A DNA stretch of 64,000 nt from Caulobacteraceae bacterium. GTDB lineage: Bacteria; Pseudomonadota; Alphaproteobacteria; Caulobacterales; Caulobacteraceae. Under the pieces are notes generated by a model, which was not told the origin of the DNA, ran no database searches, and saw only the letters and a program-made list of their open reading frames with translations. The stretch is from positions 62,001-126,000 of the forward strand of contig JAIYCQ010000017.1 in NCBI GenBank assembly GCA_027487945.1. The letters run 5' to 3'. Positions within the stretch are counted from its first letter, which is position 1; every line of letters starts with the position of its first letter. This document shows positions 1 to 8,756 of the stretch, piece by piece. The translations under genes and the position numbers were made by a program.

Positions 1-207
1 ATCGCCGCCGTGTCCGAGACCCTCGCGGAATGCGGCGTGTCGATCGACAGCTTCCTGCAGAAGCCGGTCGAGGATGCAGGCGGTGTTCCGATCGTGCTCA
101 CGACCCACGCCATCGCCGAGTCGGTGCTCACAGACGCGATAAATCGCATCGAAAAGCTGCCGGCTGTGCTAGAGCGACCGCGGCTGTTGCGCATCGCGCG
201 CATCTGA
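1..207 (+). CDS. hom: Homoserine dehydrogenase, C-terminal end (partial)
   Basis: The window opens inside this gene; the frame is open from base 1 and stops at 205-207, giving 68 codons. The visible peptide (SIDSFLQKP, then VPIVLTTHAI) is the C-terminal ACT domain typical of bacterial homoserine dehydrogenase, the NAD(P)H-dependent step from aspartate semialdehyde to homoserine in Met/Thr synthesis. The ACT domain is the usual site of threonine feedback. Gene order hom-glpX-recJ, as in Caulobacter, supports the call. The catalytic domain lies outside the window, so the name rests on the ACT region and context. Confidence 0.8.
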   Translation: MAAVSETLAECGVSIDSFLQKPVEDAGGVPIVLTTHAIAESVLTDAINRIEKLPAVLERPRLLRIARI

Positions 208-265
208 GACCCCTCCGATTCCGCGCTAGAGACCCTCTGAAAGAGGGCCGGGAGATATAGACCAT

Positions 266-1219
266 ATGAGTTCCGAGACGCTGGACCGTGGCCTCGTGCT
301 CGACGCCGTGCGCGTGACCGAAGCCGCCGCCATCGCCGCCTGGGGCCTGGTGGGCCGCGGCGACGAAAAGGCCGCCGACCAGGCCGCCGTCGATGCGATG
401 CGCACCGCCCTCAACGAACAGGCCATCGACGGCGAGATCGTCATCGGCGAAGGCGAGCGTGACGAAGCGCCCATGCTCTACATCGGCGAGAAGGTCGGCA
501 CCGGCAAAGGCCCGGGCATCGACATCGCGCTCGACCCGCTCGAAGGCACGACCCTCACCGCCAAGGCGATGGCCAATGCGTTGGCCGTGATGGCCTGGGC
601 GCCCAAGGGCACACTGCTGAACGCCCCCGACACCTACATGGACAAGATCGCCTGTGGCCCCGGCTATCCGGAGGGCGTTATCGATCTGGACAAGACGCCC
701 GCCGAGAACGCTCAGGCCATGGCCGACGCCAAGGGCGTGGACGTCACCGCCATCACCGTTTGCGTGCTGGACCGTCCGCGCCACGCCGAGATCATCGCCA
801 GCCTTCGGTCGGTGGGCGCTCGCGTCTATCTGATCACCGACGGCGACGTGGCCGGCGTGATCAATACCGCTGAACCCGATACGGGCGTCGACCTCTACAT
901 CGGTCAGGGCGGCGCGCCCGAGGGGGTGCTGGCCTGCGCGGCGCTGAAGTGCGTCGGCGGCCAGTTCCAGGGCCGTCTGGTGTTCCGCAACGCCGATGAG
1001 AAGGCCCGCGCCGCGCGGGTCGGCATCACCGACTTCGACCGGAAGTACAGCCTGAACGACATCGTGCGGGCAGACGCCATCTTCGCCATGACCGGTGTGA
1101 CCGACGGCGCGATGCTCGAGGGCGTGACCTTCCACGGTGATTCGGTTCACACCCACTCGCTGGTCATGAACTCCTCCACCCGCACGGTGCGCGAAGTGCG
1201 GATGAAGCGTCCGCTCTGA
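266..1219 (+). CDS. glpX: Fructose-1,6-bisphosphatase, class II (GlpX)
   Basis: A 317-residue protein, normal for GlpX. It hydrolyses fructose 1,6-bisphosphate to fructose 6-phosphate in cytosolic gluconeogenesis. Family motifs are clear: the metal-binding stretch GEGERDEAPM at residues 61-70 and DPLEGT at 90-95. The ATG at 266 follows GGGAG at about 10 bases. The gene lies 58 bases after hom and 2 bases before recJ, so glpX and recJ are probably co-transcribed. Gluconeogenic capacity fits an organism that grows on uronates, which enter metabolism as pyruvate and triose phosphate; that link is inference. Confidence 0.95.
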   Translation: MSSETLDRGLVLDAVRVTEAAAIAAWGLVGRGDEKAADQAAVDAMRTALNEQAIDGEIVIGEGERDEAPMLYIGEKVGTGKGPGIDIALDPLEGTTLTAKAMANALAVMAWAPKGTLLNAPDTYMDKIACGPGYPEGVIDLDKTPAENAQAMADAKGVDVTAITVCVLDRPRHAEIIASLRSVGARVYLITDGDVAGVINTAEPDTGVDLYIGQGGAPEGVLACAALKCVGGQFQGRLVFRNADEKARAARVGITDFDRKYSLNDIVRADAIFAMTGVTDGAMLEGVTFHGDSVHTHSLVMNSSTRTVREVRMKRPL

Positions 1220-1221
1220 CC

Positions 1222-3027
1222 ATGGCCGACGGCGCGGGCGAGGCCGGATTCCTCGGCGTCCGGCGCTCCCTGACGGGACGGACCTGGCGGCGGCGACCGG
1301 CTGACGAGGCCGTCGTCCGCGACCATCAGCTGCGCCACGACCTCGCCGAGCCGCTGGCCCGGGCGCTGGCCTCGCGCGGCATTGGACCGGAGGGCGCCGC
1401 CGACTTCCTGTCGCCGACCCTCAAGGCCCAGTTCCCGGATCCGTCCAGCTTCCAGGACATGGATCTGGCCGCCTCGATCCTGGTCGACGCCGTCGAGCGT
1501 GAGCGACCACTGGCCGTGTTCGCCGACTATGACGTCGACGGCGCCTCCAGCGCCGCCCAGCTGGTCCGCTGGTTTCGCGCCATGGGCCGCGACCTGCCCA
1601 TCTACGTCCCCGACCGCATCCTGGAGGGCTACGGCCCCAGCCCCGCCGCCTTCCGGAGGCTGAAGGACCAGGGCGCCGAGCTCGTAATCACCGTCGACTG
1701 CGGCGCGGCGGCCCACGACGCCCTGGTGGCGGCGCGGGACATGGGCCTGGATGTCGTGGTGGTCGACCACCACCTGATGCGCGGCGAGCCGCCGCCGGCC
1801 GCCGCCCTGGTCAATCCCAACCGGCCGGACGACACCTCCGGCCAGGGCCATCTGGCCGCGGCCGGCGTGACCTTCGTGCTGCTGGCCGCCCTGAACCGAG
1901 AGGCCCGCAAGCGCGGGCTGTTCGCGGGTCGGACCGAGCCGGACATCCGGCAGTGGCTGGATCTGGCGGCGATGGGCGCCTTCTGCGACGTGACCAGCCT
2001 GACAGGCTTCAACCGCGCGATAGCCTCCCAGGGCCTGAAGGTGATGTCGGGCTGGGCCAACCCGGGTCTGAAGGCGTTGCTCGACGTGGCCAAGGGGCAG
2101 GGGCCGGCGACGGCCTTCCACGCCGGCTTCATCCTGGGGCCGCGGATCAACGCCGGCGGGCGGATCGGTCGGTCCGACCTGGGGGCCCGGCTGCTGTCGA
2201 CCGATGACCCGCTCGAGGCCGCCGACCTGGCCGCCGAACTCGACGCCCTCAACGCCTCCCGCAAGGAGGTCGAGAAGGAGGTCATCGACGAGGCCGTCAG
2301 CTTCATCGAGACCGACAGCAACCAGGACCCGGACGCCCCCGTGCTTGTGGTGGCGGGGGATGGCTGGCACCCCGGGGTGGTCGGCATCGCCGCCGCCCGG
2401 CTGCGCGAGCGCTACCGCAAGCCGGTCATCGTGATCGGCATTGACCGCCCCTCGGACACCGGCAAGGGCTCGGGCCGCTCGCAGCCCGGCGTGAATCTGG
2501 GCCGAGCTGTCCAGGCCGCTTTCGACGAGGGTCTGCTGCTGGCGGGCGGCGGTCACGCCATGGCCGCCGGCCTGACCGTTCGCCCGGCCGACATCCCGGA
2601 GCTGCGGGCCTTCCTCTGCACGCAGCTGGCCGAGGAGATGGTCGACGCCGCTGCGGCCGACGCGGTCGAGATCGACGCCCTGGTCAGCCCCGGCGGCGCG
2701 ACGCGCGGGCTGTGGAGCGACTTCCAGCGTCTGGCGCCGTTCGGGCCGGGCAATCCGGAGCCGGTGTTCGCGATCGCCGAGGCCCGGGTGGAGCGCCCGA
2801 TGATGCTCAAGGGCGGCCACGTCCGCTGCACCCTGACCGACGCCTCGGGCGGTCGGCTGAAGGCCGTGGCCTGGCGCGCCGGCGAGACCGATCTCGGGGA
2901 CCGGATCATGGCCGGCGGCGCCGGACTGCATGTCGTGGGACGCCTGAAGCCGGACGACTGGCAGGGACGCGAGAGCGTCGAACTCGAGATCGAGGACGCC
3001 GCCGACCCTCGCATGGCGGCCGGCTGA
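1222..3027 (+). CDS. recJ: Single-stranded-DNA-specific exonuclease RecJ
   Basis: A 601-residue protein of the DHH phosphoesterase superfamily, a 5'-3' single-strand exonuclease acting in RecF-pathway recombination and mismatch repair. Motif I (DYDVDG) lies near residues 102-107 and the DHH signature (VVVDHH) near 179-184. The DHHA1 glycine-rich stretch GSGRSQPGVNLG is followed by GGGHAMAAG, and the C-terminal part looks like the OB-type RecJ domain (GGHVRCTLTDASGGR). Length is typical of alphaproteobacterial RecJ. It starts 2 bases after glpX and runs toward the tRNA-Glu gene 78 bases downstream. Confidence 0.96.
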   Translation: MADGAGEAGFLGVRRSLTGRTWRRRPADEAVVRDHQLRHDLAEPLARALASRGIGPEGAADFLSPTLKAQFPDPSSFQDMDLAASILVDAVERERPLAVFADYDVDGASSAAQLVRWFRAMGRDLPIYVPDRILEGYGPSPAAFRRLKDQGAELVITVDCGAAAHDALVAARDMGLDVVVVDHHLMRGEPPPAAALVNPNRPDDTSGQGHLAAAGVTFVLLAALNREARKRGLFAGRTEPDIRQWLDLAAMGAFCDVTSLTGFNRAIASQGLKVMSGWANPGLKALLDVAKGQGPATAFHAGFILGPRINAGGRIGRSDLGARLLSTDDPLEAADLAAELDALNASRKEVEKEVIDEAVSFIETDSNQDPDAPVLVVAGDGWHPGVVGIAAARLRERYRKPVIVIGIDRPSDTGKGSGRSQPGVNLGRAVQAAFDEGLLLAGGGHAMAAGLTVRPADIPELRAFLCTQLAEEMVDAAAADAVEIDALVSPGGATRGLWSDFQRLAPFGPGNPEPVFAIAEARVERPMMLKGGHVRCTLTDASGGRLKAVAWRAGETDLGDRIMAGGAGLHVVGRLKPDDWQGRESVELEIEDAADPRMAAG

Positions 3028-3105
3028 AAAAGGTCGCCGAACTCGTATCAGAGGGGCTTGCGCCTGCCGGGAGTCGCGAATATACAGCCGCTTCCTCGCG
3101 ACCGG

Positions 3106-3180
3106 GCGCCCTTCGTCTATCGGTTAGGACCCCAGATTTTCAATCTGGTAAGAGGGGTTCGACTCCCCTAGGGCGTGCCA
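3106..3180 (+). tRNA. tRNA-Glu (anticodon TTC)
   Basis: A 75-base cloverleaf. The acceptor 5' arm (3106-3112) pairs with 3170-3176, with a terminal G-U pair; the anticodon loop TTTTCAA is closed by CCAGA/TCTGG; the T arm contains GGTTCGACTCC; CCA is encoded at 3178-3180. The anticodon TTC reads GAA/GAG. Confidence 0.96.
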
Positions 3181-3275
3181 TCGCGAGGCTTCTCCCCTTT
3201 GCAGCCTGAATTGTCCGTGCCGCGACGTATCGTCGCGGAGGACCGCCGTGTGCGTCCTGCAGGCGAACTCGCGGC

Positions 3276-3300
3276 TTGACGCCTCTCCTCCGACGAGAAC
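3276..3300 (+). promoter_or_regulatory. Candidate housekeeping promoter of the cold-shock gene
   Basis: TTGACGC at 3276-3282 is a perfect match to the Caulobacter sigma-73 -35 consensus (TTGACGS). Ten bases later ACGAGAAC (3293-3300) matches five of the seven fixed positions of the -10 consensus GCTANAWC. Transcription would begin near 3307 and leave a leader of about 50 bases. The -10 also forms the left arm of an inverted repeat. Confidence 0.42.
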
Positions 3301-3323
3301 AGTGTTATACTTAAGTTCTCGTC
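3292..3323 (+). promoter_or_regulatory. Inverted repeat in the cold-shock gene leader
   Basis: GACGAGAAC (3292-3300) is repeated in perfect inverted form as GTTCTCGTC (3315-3323) around a 14-base AT-rich loop. It sits 33 bases before the ATG at 3356. It could be an operator overlapping the promoter or, if transcribed, part of a leader hairpin. Only the repeat itself is observed. Confidence 0.5.
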
Positions 3324-3355
3324 CAGAAAGGACTTGGGACGGGGCAGAGGGGCGA

Positions 3356-3970
3356 ATGTCTGGTTTCGATTTCGAGAGTCCGGAGGCGCACGATGAAGCC
3401 GTGCGCATCGCGGGTCGGGTGAAGTGGTTCGACGCGGGCAAGGGCTACGGCTTCATTGTTCCTGACGATCCTTCAAAGACGGGTCTGAAAGACGTCCTGT
3501 TGCACATCACCTCCTTACGCACGGTCGGGCGCGAGTCGGCGCTCGAGGGTGCGGTGATCGTCTGTGACGTCGTCCGTCGGCCGAAGGGCTGGCAGGTGTC
3601 CGAGGTCGTGGACCTCGACGAGGCTTCGGCCCCGCAGCCGGTCGAGCGCGCCCCGCGACGTTTCGACGACCATGGGCACGGCGGCTTCTCGCGCGACCGG
3701 GACCGTTTCAGCCCGCCGCCCCGCCAGGAGGCGGCGCGCCGCGGGCCGCCGCGGGCCGACGGCCCGCTCGAACACTGCACCGTCAAATGGTTCAACCGCA
3801 CCAAGGGCTACGGTTTCGTGGTGCGCGACGCCGAGCCGGGGGATATCTTCGTCCACATCGAGACCCTGCGCCGCAGCGGCCTCGACGACCTGCAGCCCGG
3901 CGACGGCGTAATGGTGCGCTTCGCCGAGGGGCCCAAGGGTCTTGTGGTGGCCGAAATCTCGGCGTCCTGA
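3356..3970 (+). CDS. cspD: Double cold-shock-domain protein (CspD-like)
   Basis: A 204-residue protein with two cold-shock domains joined by an Arg/Pro/Gly-rich linker. CSD1 holds [15 protein letters not shown] near residues 21-35, CSD2 holds [17 protein letters not shown] near 140-156; both keep the nucleic-acid-binding RNP1 motif (KGYGF). Cytosolic RNA/ssDNA chaperone function is expected. Two-domain CSPs are typical of Caulobacter and relatives (CspC, CspD). The ATG at 3356 is chosen because the domain starts soon after and GGGCAGAGGGG precedes it; an upstream in-frame GTG at 3248 would overlap the predicted promoter. CspC versus CspD cannot be separated by eye. Confidence 0.88.
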   Translation: MSGFDFESPEAHDEAVRIAGRVKWFDAGKGYGFIVPDDPSKTGLKDVLLHITSLRTVGRESALEGAVIVCDVVRRPKGWQVSEVVDLDEASAPQPVERAPRRFDDHGHGGFSRDRDRFSPPPRQEAARRGPPRADGPLEHCTVKWFNRTKGYGFVVRDAEPGDIFVHIETLRRSGLDDLQPGDGVMVRFAEGPKGLVVAEISAS

Positions 3971-4000
3971 CGGGACCGGGATCTGTTCCGGAGTAAAGTC

Positions 4001-4543
4001 TTGAGCTCGATGATGCGTAACGCCCGCCGGTCGCTGGTCCTGGCGGCGGTCCTGCTTGGGGCGAGCCTTGGCGCCACAGCCTGCACGGCGCGCGAGGGTG
4101 CGGCCGCGGCGGCCCCGGCCGGCAAGGTCGACATCAACGCGCCGCACGCGACCTCCCCGGACTTCGTCACCGAGCCGCTGTCTATCGAGACCGCGACGGG
4201 CCGCCTCGACTATCGGGTGGAGATCGCCGACGACGACGCCGAGCGCCAGCACGGCCTGATGTTCCGCACGTCCATGCCGGACGGGCACGGCATGCTGTTC
4301 ATCTTCCCGCAGGCCAAACCGCAGGCCTTCTGGATGCGCAACACCTACATGCCGCTCGACATCATCTATATCGGCGCCGACGGTCGCATCGTCTCGATCC
4401 AGGCCAACGCCCGGCCGTTCGACGAGTCCGCGCTGCCGTCCGAGGGGCCTGCCGTCGGCGTGCTCGAGATCTACGGCGGCAAGGCCGCTGAACTGGGCAT
4501 AAAGCCCGGCGATCGCGTCCTTCACCGGATGTTCGGCCAGTGA
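4001..4543 (+). CDS. DUF192 family exported protein
   Basis: A 180-residue protein with an N-terminal signal (RRSLVLAAVLLGASLGATAC) followed by a DUF192 domain: GLMFRTSMPDGHGMLFIF, then FWMRNTYMPLDIIYI. DUF192 proteins are small, widespread and mostly of unknown function. The Cys at the end of the signal could be a lipobox, but the preceding ATA is a weak match. The TTG at 4001 is preferred because GGAG lies 7 bases before it; ATGs at 4010 and 4013 are alternatives. The stop overlaps the start of the next gene by 4 bases. Confidence 0.85.
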   Translation: MSSMMRNARRSLVLAAVLLGASLGATACTAREGAAAAAPAGKVDINAPHATSPDFVTEPLSIETATGRLDYRVEIADDDAERQHGLMFRTSMPDGHGMLFIFPQAKPQAFWMRNTYMPLDIIYIGADGRIVSIQANARPFDESALPSEGPAVGVLEIYGGKAAELGIKPGDRVLHRMFGQ

Positions 4544-4965
4544 GCGCTGCGGAGGTTCCGGCCCCGCCGGAAGGGTTCGTTCCCAGCAGTCGCGGGCCTT
4601 ACACGACGCACAACGGCCCGATGTTCCACAGGCGGACGGAGGAGGGCGGGCTGGTCCACGCCTTCTTTGTGTTGCCGCGCCACTGCAACAGCATGGGCAT
4701 CGTTCACGGCGGTATGCTGTCGACCTTCTTCGACGGCGTCGTGGCCGGCGCGGTCGGCCGCGTCACCGGCGGCATGTCGGTGACCATCCACCTGTCGCTG
4801 GACTTCCTTTCGATGGCCCGGGCCGGCGAGTGGGTCTACGGCGAGGGCCGGGTCACCCGCCAGACCCGCGACCTGGTCTTCGTCGAGGGCCGAATCTACA
4901 TCGGCGAGAAGGACATCCTGCGCGGGTCGGGCGTGTTCAAGCCGATGCGGAAGACGGCGGAGTAA
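4540..4965 (+). CDS. PaaI-type hotdog thioesterase
   Basis: A 141-residue single-domain 4HBT/hotdog protein, probably hydrolysing acyl-CoA or aryl-CoA thioesters. The family pattern is visible in [25 protein letters not shown], followed by the strand [10 protein letters not shown]. Its GTG start overlaps the DUF192 stop (GTGA), so the two are translationally coupled. Substrate cannot be read from the sequence. The gene ends 53 bases before tRNA-Pro. Confidence 0.85.
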   Translation: MSAAEVPAPPEGFVPSSRGPYTTHNGPMFHRRTEEGGLVHAFFVLPRHCNSMGIVHGGMLSTFFDGVVAGAVGRVTGGMSVTIHLSLDFLSMARAGEWVYGEGRVTRQTRDLVFVEGRIYIGEKDILRGSGVFKPMRKTAE

Positions 4966-5018
4966 GCCGTTGATTGCGGTGCAGGGCGACGCGTGGCAAA
5001 GACGCACCTTCCGTGACG

Positions 5019-5097
<79 letters not shown>

Positions 5098-5124
5098 GAA
5101 GACATTGAACGTAAGAGGCCCCGC

Positions 5125-5430
5125 ATGCTCGCGCGCATCTACCGTCCGGCCAAGACCGCCATGCAGTCCGGCAAGGCCAAGACCCGGGACTGGCTGCTCG
5201 AGTTCGAGCCGGCCGCGGCCAAGCGCGTCGACCCGCTGACCGGCTGGACCCAGTCCACCGACATGAACGGTCAGGTGCGACTGAGCTTCGAGACGCGGGA
5301 AGAGGCTGTCGCCTACGCCCAGCGCCACGGCATCGCCTTCCAGCTGATCGAGCCGAAAGAGCCGAAGAAGATCATCAAGGCCTACGCCGACAACTTCGCC
5401 GCCGGCCGCAAGCAACCCTGGACGCACTAG
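5125..5430 (+). CDS. ETC complex I subunit family protein (NDUFS4-like)
   Basis: A 101-residue protein matching the accessory complex I subunit NDUFS4 family of alphaproteobacteria and mitochondria: [19 protein letters not shown] at the start, [19 protein letters not shown], then [16 protein letters not shown]. In mitochondria NDUFS4 stabilises the NADH-binding arm of complex I; in bacteria the gene often stands apart from the nuo operon, as here. The ATG at 5125 lies 30 bases after tRNA-Pro and matches the usual family N terminus. Confidence 0.9.
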   Translation: MLARIYRPAKTAMQSGKAKTRDWLLEFEPAAAKRVDPLTGWTQSTDMNGQVRLSFETREEAVAYAQRHGIAFQLIEPKEPKKIIKAYADNFAAGRKQPWTH

Positions 5431-5443
5431 ACCCGCGAACGCG

Positions 5444-5520
5444 GACCCCATAGCTCAACCGGATAGAGCATCCGCCTTCTAAGCGGACGGTTGCAGGTTC
5501 GAGTCCTGCTGGGGTCGCCA
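5444..5520 (+). tRNA. tRNA-Arg (anticodon TCT)
   Basis: A 77-base cloverleaf. The acceptor arm GACCCCA (5444-5450) pairs with 5510-5516; the anticodon loop CTTCTAA in stem TCCGC/GCGGA gives anticodon TCT, reading the rare AGA/AGG codons; the T arm has GGTTCGAGTCC; CCA is encoded at 5518-5520. Confidence 0.96.
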
Positions 5521-5679
5521 GCCTTCGCGCCCACACTTCCCTGCTGACGTCATGGCCCGACTCGTTCCGGCCGCCCATGAACAGAGTTGGGTCAGGCGGG
5601 GCGGTGGCAATCCGCATCGGATCTGCCGGGTCATCGCGCATGGCTGGGCCGAACCCGTCGGGCCATGACGATGGCGGGG

Positions 5680-6834
5680 CTACTGCGCCGCCTCGTAAGC
5701 AGACAGCGCCCCGGCCAGATCCGCGACCAGGTCGGCAGGCGACTCCAGCCCCACATGCAGACGGATCACGGGACCGCCGTAGTCGACGGGGATCCTGCGG
5801 CGCTTGAATTGCGGGTCCCCGTTGATGGCCAGGCTCTCGAAGCCGCCCCAGGAGAAGCCGAGGCCGAAGAGCGTCAGGGCGTTGAGGAAGGCCTCCACGG
5901 CCCTGTCCGGCCCCGCGCGCAGCACGACGGCGAACAGGCCGCAGGCGCCGCTGTAGTCCCGCCTCCAGAGGGCGTGGCCGGCGTCGCCGGGCAGGGCGGG
6001 GTGGATGACGCGAAGCACCTGCGGCTGCGTCTGCAGCCAGCGCGCGACCGTCAGGCCGTTCTCGCCGTGCCGGGCCATCCGCACCGCCAGGGTGCGCAGG
6101 CCTCGCAGGGCCTGGTAGGCGTCGTCGCCGGTCACCGCCCAGCCGTGCTCGTGGACCGCGTCCTCCATCGCCCGCGCCAGCATCCGGTCGGAGACCGCCA
6201 CCGAGCCCATGAAGACGTCGGAGTGGCCGCAGACGTATTTGGTGAGGGCCTGGACGCTGAGGTCGACCCCATGGGCCAGCGGCTTGAACAGCAGGCCCGC
6301 GCCCCAGGTGTTGTCGATCAGGGTCAGGATGCCGCGTGTACGGGCGGCGGCGGCGATGGCCGGGACGTCCTGCATCTCGAATGTCAGCGAGCCGGGCGAC
6401 TCGAGCAGGATCAGCCGCGTGGCCGGCGTCGCCAGGGCCAGCAGCCCATCAGCGTCGAGCCGGGCGTCATAGTACTCCACGCCGACCCCGAAGCGCGTCA
6501 GGACCGCATCGCAGAACTGCCGAACCGGCTTGTAGACGGTGTCGACCACGAGGATGTGGTCCCCGGCCTTCAGGACAGCCATCAGGGCGGCGGTGACGGC
6601 CGCCAGGCCAGACGGGAACAGCTGGACCTCGCGGGCGTCCTCCAGCTCGCACAGCGCCTCGCAGAGGGCGTGCTGGGCGTTCAGGCCGGACCGTCCGTAT
6701 CCGAACGTGCCGTCGTAGAGAGCCTTGGCGTCGGGCAGCAGCACGGTGGAGCCGCGCTGGATCGCCGGCGCGACCGTCTTCGCCGTCGGCTTGCGTCCGG
6801 CGCCGGCGCGGATCAGGCGGCTTTCCTCATCCAT
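5680..6834 (-). CDS. metC: Cystathionine beta-lyase-like PLP enzyme
   Basis: A 384-residue Cys/Met-metabolism PLP enzyme. The PLP lysine is K199 in QALTKY, and the cofactor Asp lies in LIDNTWGAG (172-180). The best family match is cystathionine beta-lyase, which splits cystathionine to homocysteine, pyruvate and ammonia; a related gamma-family role cannot be excluded. It is the last gene of the minus-strand operon cysK-like / sseA / metC, 15 bases after sseA. The 159 bases between its stop and tRNA-Arg hold nothing I recognise. Confidence 0.85.
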   Translation of the reverse strand: MDEESRLIRAGAGRKPTAKTVAPAIQRGSTVLLPDAKALYDGTFGYGRSGLNAQHALCEALCELEDAREVQLFPSGLAAVTAALMAVLKAGDHILVVDTVYKPVRQFCDAVLTRFGVGVEYYDARLDADGLLALATPATRLILLESPGSLTFEMQDVPAIAAAARTRGILTLIDNTWGAGLLFKPLAHGVDLSVQALTKYVCGHSDVFMGSVAVSDRMLARAMEDAVHEHGWAVTGDDAYQALRGLRTLAVRMARHGENGLTVARWLQTQPQVLRVIHPALPGDAGHALWRRDYSGACGLFAVVLRAGPDRAVEAFLNALTLFGLGFSWGGFESLAINGDPQFKRRRIPVDYGGPVIRLHVGLESPADLVADLAGALSAYEAAQ

Positions 6835-6849
6835 GGCCCTAAACGGCGA

Positions 6850-7695
6850 TCAGGCCGCCCCCGTGACCACATCGGTGTCCTGCCGGCCGCCCCACTCGGT
6901 CCAGGACCCGTCATAGACCGGTACACGGTCCTTGCCGATGCGGGCGAGGGCCAGCGACAACATGGCGGCGGTGATGCCCGAGCCGCAGGTGGTGATGATC
7001 GGACGGTTGAGATCAACGCCGGATTTCTCAAATATTACCTTGAGTTGCTTCGCACTTTTCACGGTACCGTCGGGGGACAGGATTTCCGAGGCCGGGACGC
7101 TGAACGCCCCCGGCATGTGACCGCCGCGCAGGCCCTCGCGCGGCTCGGGCGCCTCGCCGGTGAAGCGGCCGGCGGGGCGGGCGTCGACCAGTTGCTCCTT
7201 GCCCGAAGCCAGGGCGCGCTTCACCTGGCCGATGTCGCGCACCAGGTCGTTGCTGTAGCGGACGGTGAAGTGGCGCTCGCGCGGTTGCGGCGGTCCGTCG
7301 GCGATCGGCCGACCTTCGGCTATCCATTTGGGCAGGCCGCCGTCGAGCACCACCACGTCCTCGTGGCCCATGGCGCGGAAGGTCCACCAGACGCGGGCCG
7401 CCGAGCGCAGCCCCAGCTGGTCGTAGACCACCATGCGCGAGCCGTCGCCCAGGCCGAGCTTGCGAACCCGCGAGGCGAACTTCACCGGGCTGGGCAGCAT
7501 GTGCGGCAGGCCCGAGGCGTCATCGGCGATCTCGTCGATGTCGAAGAAGACCGCGCCCGGGATGTGGGCCAGCCTGAACTGCTCCAGCGGGTCCTTGCCC
7601 TCGTGCGGGAAGTACCAGCTGGCGTCGATCAGCCGTACGTCCGGAGCGCCCAGGTGGTCAGCCAGCCAGGCGGTGGAGACGAGCGGATCGGCCAT
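6850..7695 (-). CDS. sseA: 3-mercaptopyruvate / thiosulfate sulfurtransferase
   Basis: A 281-residue protein with two rhodanese domains; only the C-terminal one is catalytic, with C237 in CGSGIT, the loop sequence typical of mercaptopyruvate sulfurtransferases. The N-terminal half shows RLIDASWYFP and HIPGAVFFDID. It would transfer sulfur from 3-mercaptopyruvate to thiol acceptors or cyanide in the cytosol. It lies 13 bases after the cysteine-synthase-like gene and 15 bases before metC, so cysteine assembly, cysteine sulfur release and transsulfuration are probably expressed together. Confidence 0.92.
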   Translation of the reverse strand: MADPLVSTAWLADHLGAPDVRLIDASWYFPHEGKDPLEQFRLAHIPGAVFFDIDEIADDASGLPHMLPSPVKFASRVRKLGLGDGSRMVVYDQLGLRSAARVWWTFRAMGHEDVVVLDGGLPKWIAEGRPIADGPPQPRERHFTVRYSNDLVRDIGQVKRALASGKEQLVDARPAGRFTGEAPEPREGLRGGHMPGAFSVPASEILSPDGTVKSAKQLKVIFEKSGVDLNRPIITTCGSGITAAMLSLALARIGKDRVPVYDGSWTEWGGRQDTDVVTGAA

Positions 7696-7708
7696 GCGTT
7701 GGGTCCCC

Positions 7709-8707
7709 CTAAAGCCACCCGGGTACGGGCAGGCCGCGCTCCTTGAGGAACGCCGGATTGAAGATCTTCGACTGATAGCGCGAACCGTAGTCGCACAAAA
7801 TGGTCACTATCGTATGGCCCGGCCCCATCGCGCGCGCCAGCCTGACCGCGCCGGCGATGTTCACGCCTGACGACCCGCCCATCACCAGACCCTCGTCCTG
7901 GGCGAGGGCGAACACCGTGGCGAGCATCTCCTCGTCGGAAATGCGGAAAGGATGGTCGACGACCAGGCCTTCGAGGTTGGCGGTGATGCGTCCCTGGCCG
8001 ATGCCCTCGCTGATCGACGAGCCTTCCGCCTTCAGCTCGCCATGGGCGTAGTAGTGGTACAGGGACGCGCCGTAGGGGTCTGCCAGGCCGATCCTGACGT
8101 CGGGCTTGCGGGCCCGCAGCGCCGCGGCCACGCCCGCCAGCGTCCCGCCAGAGCCGACCGCGCAGATGAAGCCGTCGATCTTGCCGCCGGTCTGCGCCCA
8201 GATCTCCGGACCGGTGGTTTCCTCGTGCGCCCGGCGGTTGGCGACGTTGTCGAACTGGTTGGCCCAGATCGCGCCATTCGGGTCGGTCCGCGCCAGTTCC
8301 TCGGCGAGGCGACCGGAGTAGCGGACGTAGTTGTCGGGGTTCGAATAGGGGACGGCGTCCACCTCGACCAGGTCGGCCCCGGCCAGGCGGATGGCGTCCT
8401 TCTTCTCCTGGCTCTGGGTGCGCGGGATGACGATGGTGGTCCTGTAGCCGAGCGCCGAGGCGACCATGGCCAGGCCGATCCCGGTGTTGCCCGCCGTGCC
8501 CTCGACAATCCGTCCGCCGGGTCGCAGCAGGCCCTTCGCCTCGGCGTCGCGGATAATCCACAACGCGGCGCGATCCTTCACCGACTGACCGGGATTGAGA
8601 AACTCGGCCTTGCCCAGAATCTCGCAGCCTGTCGCCTCGCTGGCGGCCTTGAGGCGGATCAGGGGGGTGTTCCCGATCAGGTCGAGAACGCTGGCGGCAT
8701 AGGGCAT
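7709..8707 (-). CDS. Cysteine synthase family protein
   Basis: A 332-residue fold-type II PLP enzyme. The PLP lysine is K44 in SVKDRAA, and the phosphate-binding loop is EGTAGNTGIGLA; GSGGTLAG lies further on. This is the cysteine synthase / cystathionine beta-synthase-like family, expected to make cysteine from O-acetylserine and sulfide. The C-terminal extension (DYGSRYQSKIFN) is longer than in CysK of enterobacteria, so I give no gene symbol. First gene of the sulfur operon; it diverges from the Fe-S photolyase gene with 98 bases between them. Confidence 0.88.
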   Translation of the reverse strand: MPYAASVLDLIGNTPLIRLKAASEATGCEILGKAEFLNPGQSVKDRAALWIIRDAEAKGLLRPGGRIVEGTAGNTGIGLAMVASALGYRTTIVIPRTQSQEKKDAIRLAGADLVEVDAVPYSNPDNYVRYSGRLAEELARTDPNGAIWANQFDNVANRRAHEETTGPEIWAQTGGKIDGFICAVGSGGTLAGVAAALRARKPDVRIGLADPYGASLYHYYAHGELKAEGSSISEGIGQGRITANLEGLVVDHPFRISDEEMLATVFALAQDEGLVMGGSSGVNIAGAVRLARAMGPGHTIVTILCDYGSRYQSKIFNPAFLKERGLPVPGWL

Positions 8708-8739
8708 GAAGGCATCCGGAGCGCCCGTAGGCCGGGCTG

Positions 8740-8756
8740 TGTTGATCCGGTCAACA
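8740..8756. promoter_or_regulatory. Palindrome TGTTGA-N5-TCAACA between divergent genes
   Basis: Perfect 6-bp arms (8740-8745, 8751-8756) around TCCGG, between the cysteine-synthase-like gene (start 8707, minus) and the Fe-S photolyase gene (start 8806, plus). It overlaps the candidate TGATCC -35 element of the photolyase. A transcription factor site is possible; no factor is assigned. Confidence 0.4.

Noticed and set aside
232..246. CCCTCT/AGAGGG hairpin between hom and glpX as a terminator
   Set aside because: The stem is short and has no T run.
1090..1102. ACCGGTGTGACC-like sequence inside glpX resembling the uronate operator
   Set aside because: It lies within coding sequence, matches only part of the palindrome, and glpX is not part of the island.
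5587..7746. A 719-codon open frame across metC and sseA on the plus strand
   Set aside because: It spans two complete minus-strand genes and their gap; the peptide is Arg/Gln/Gly-rich with no recognisable domain.
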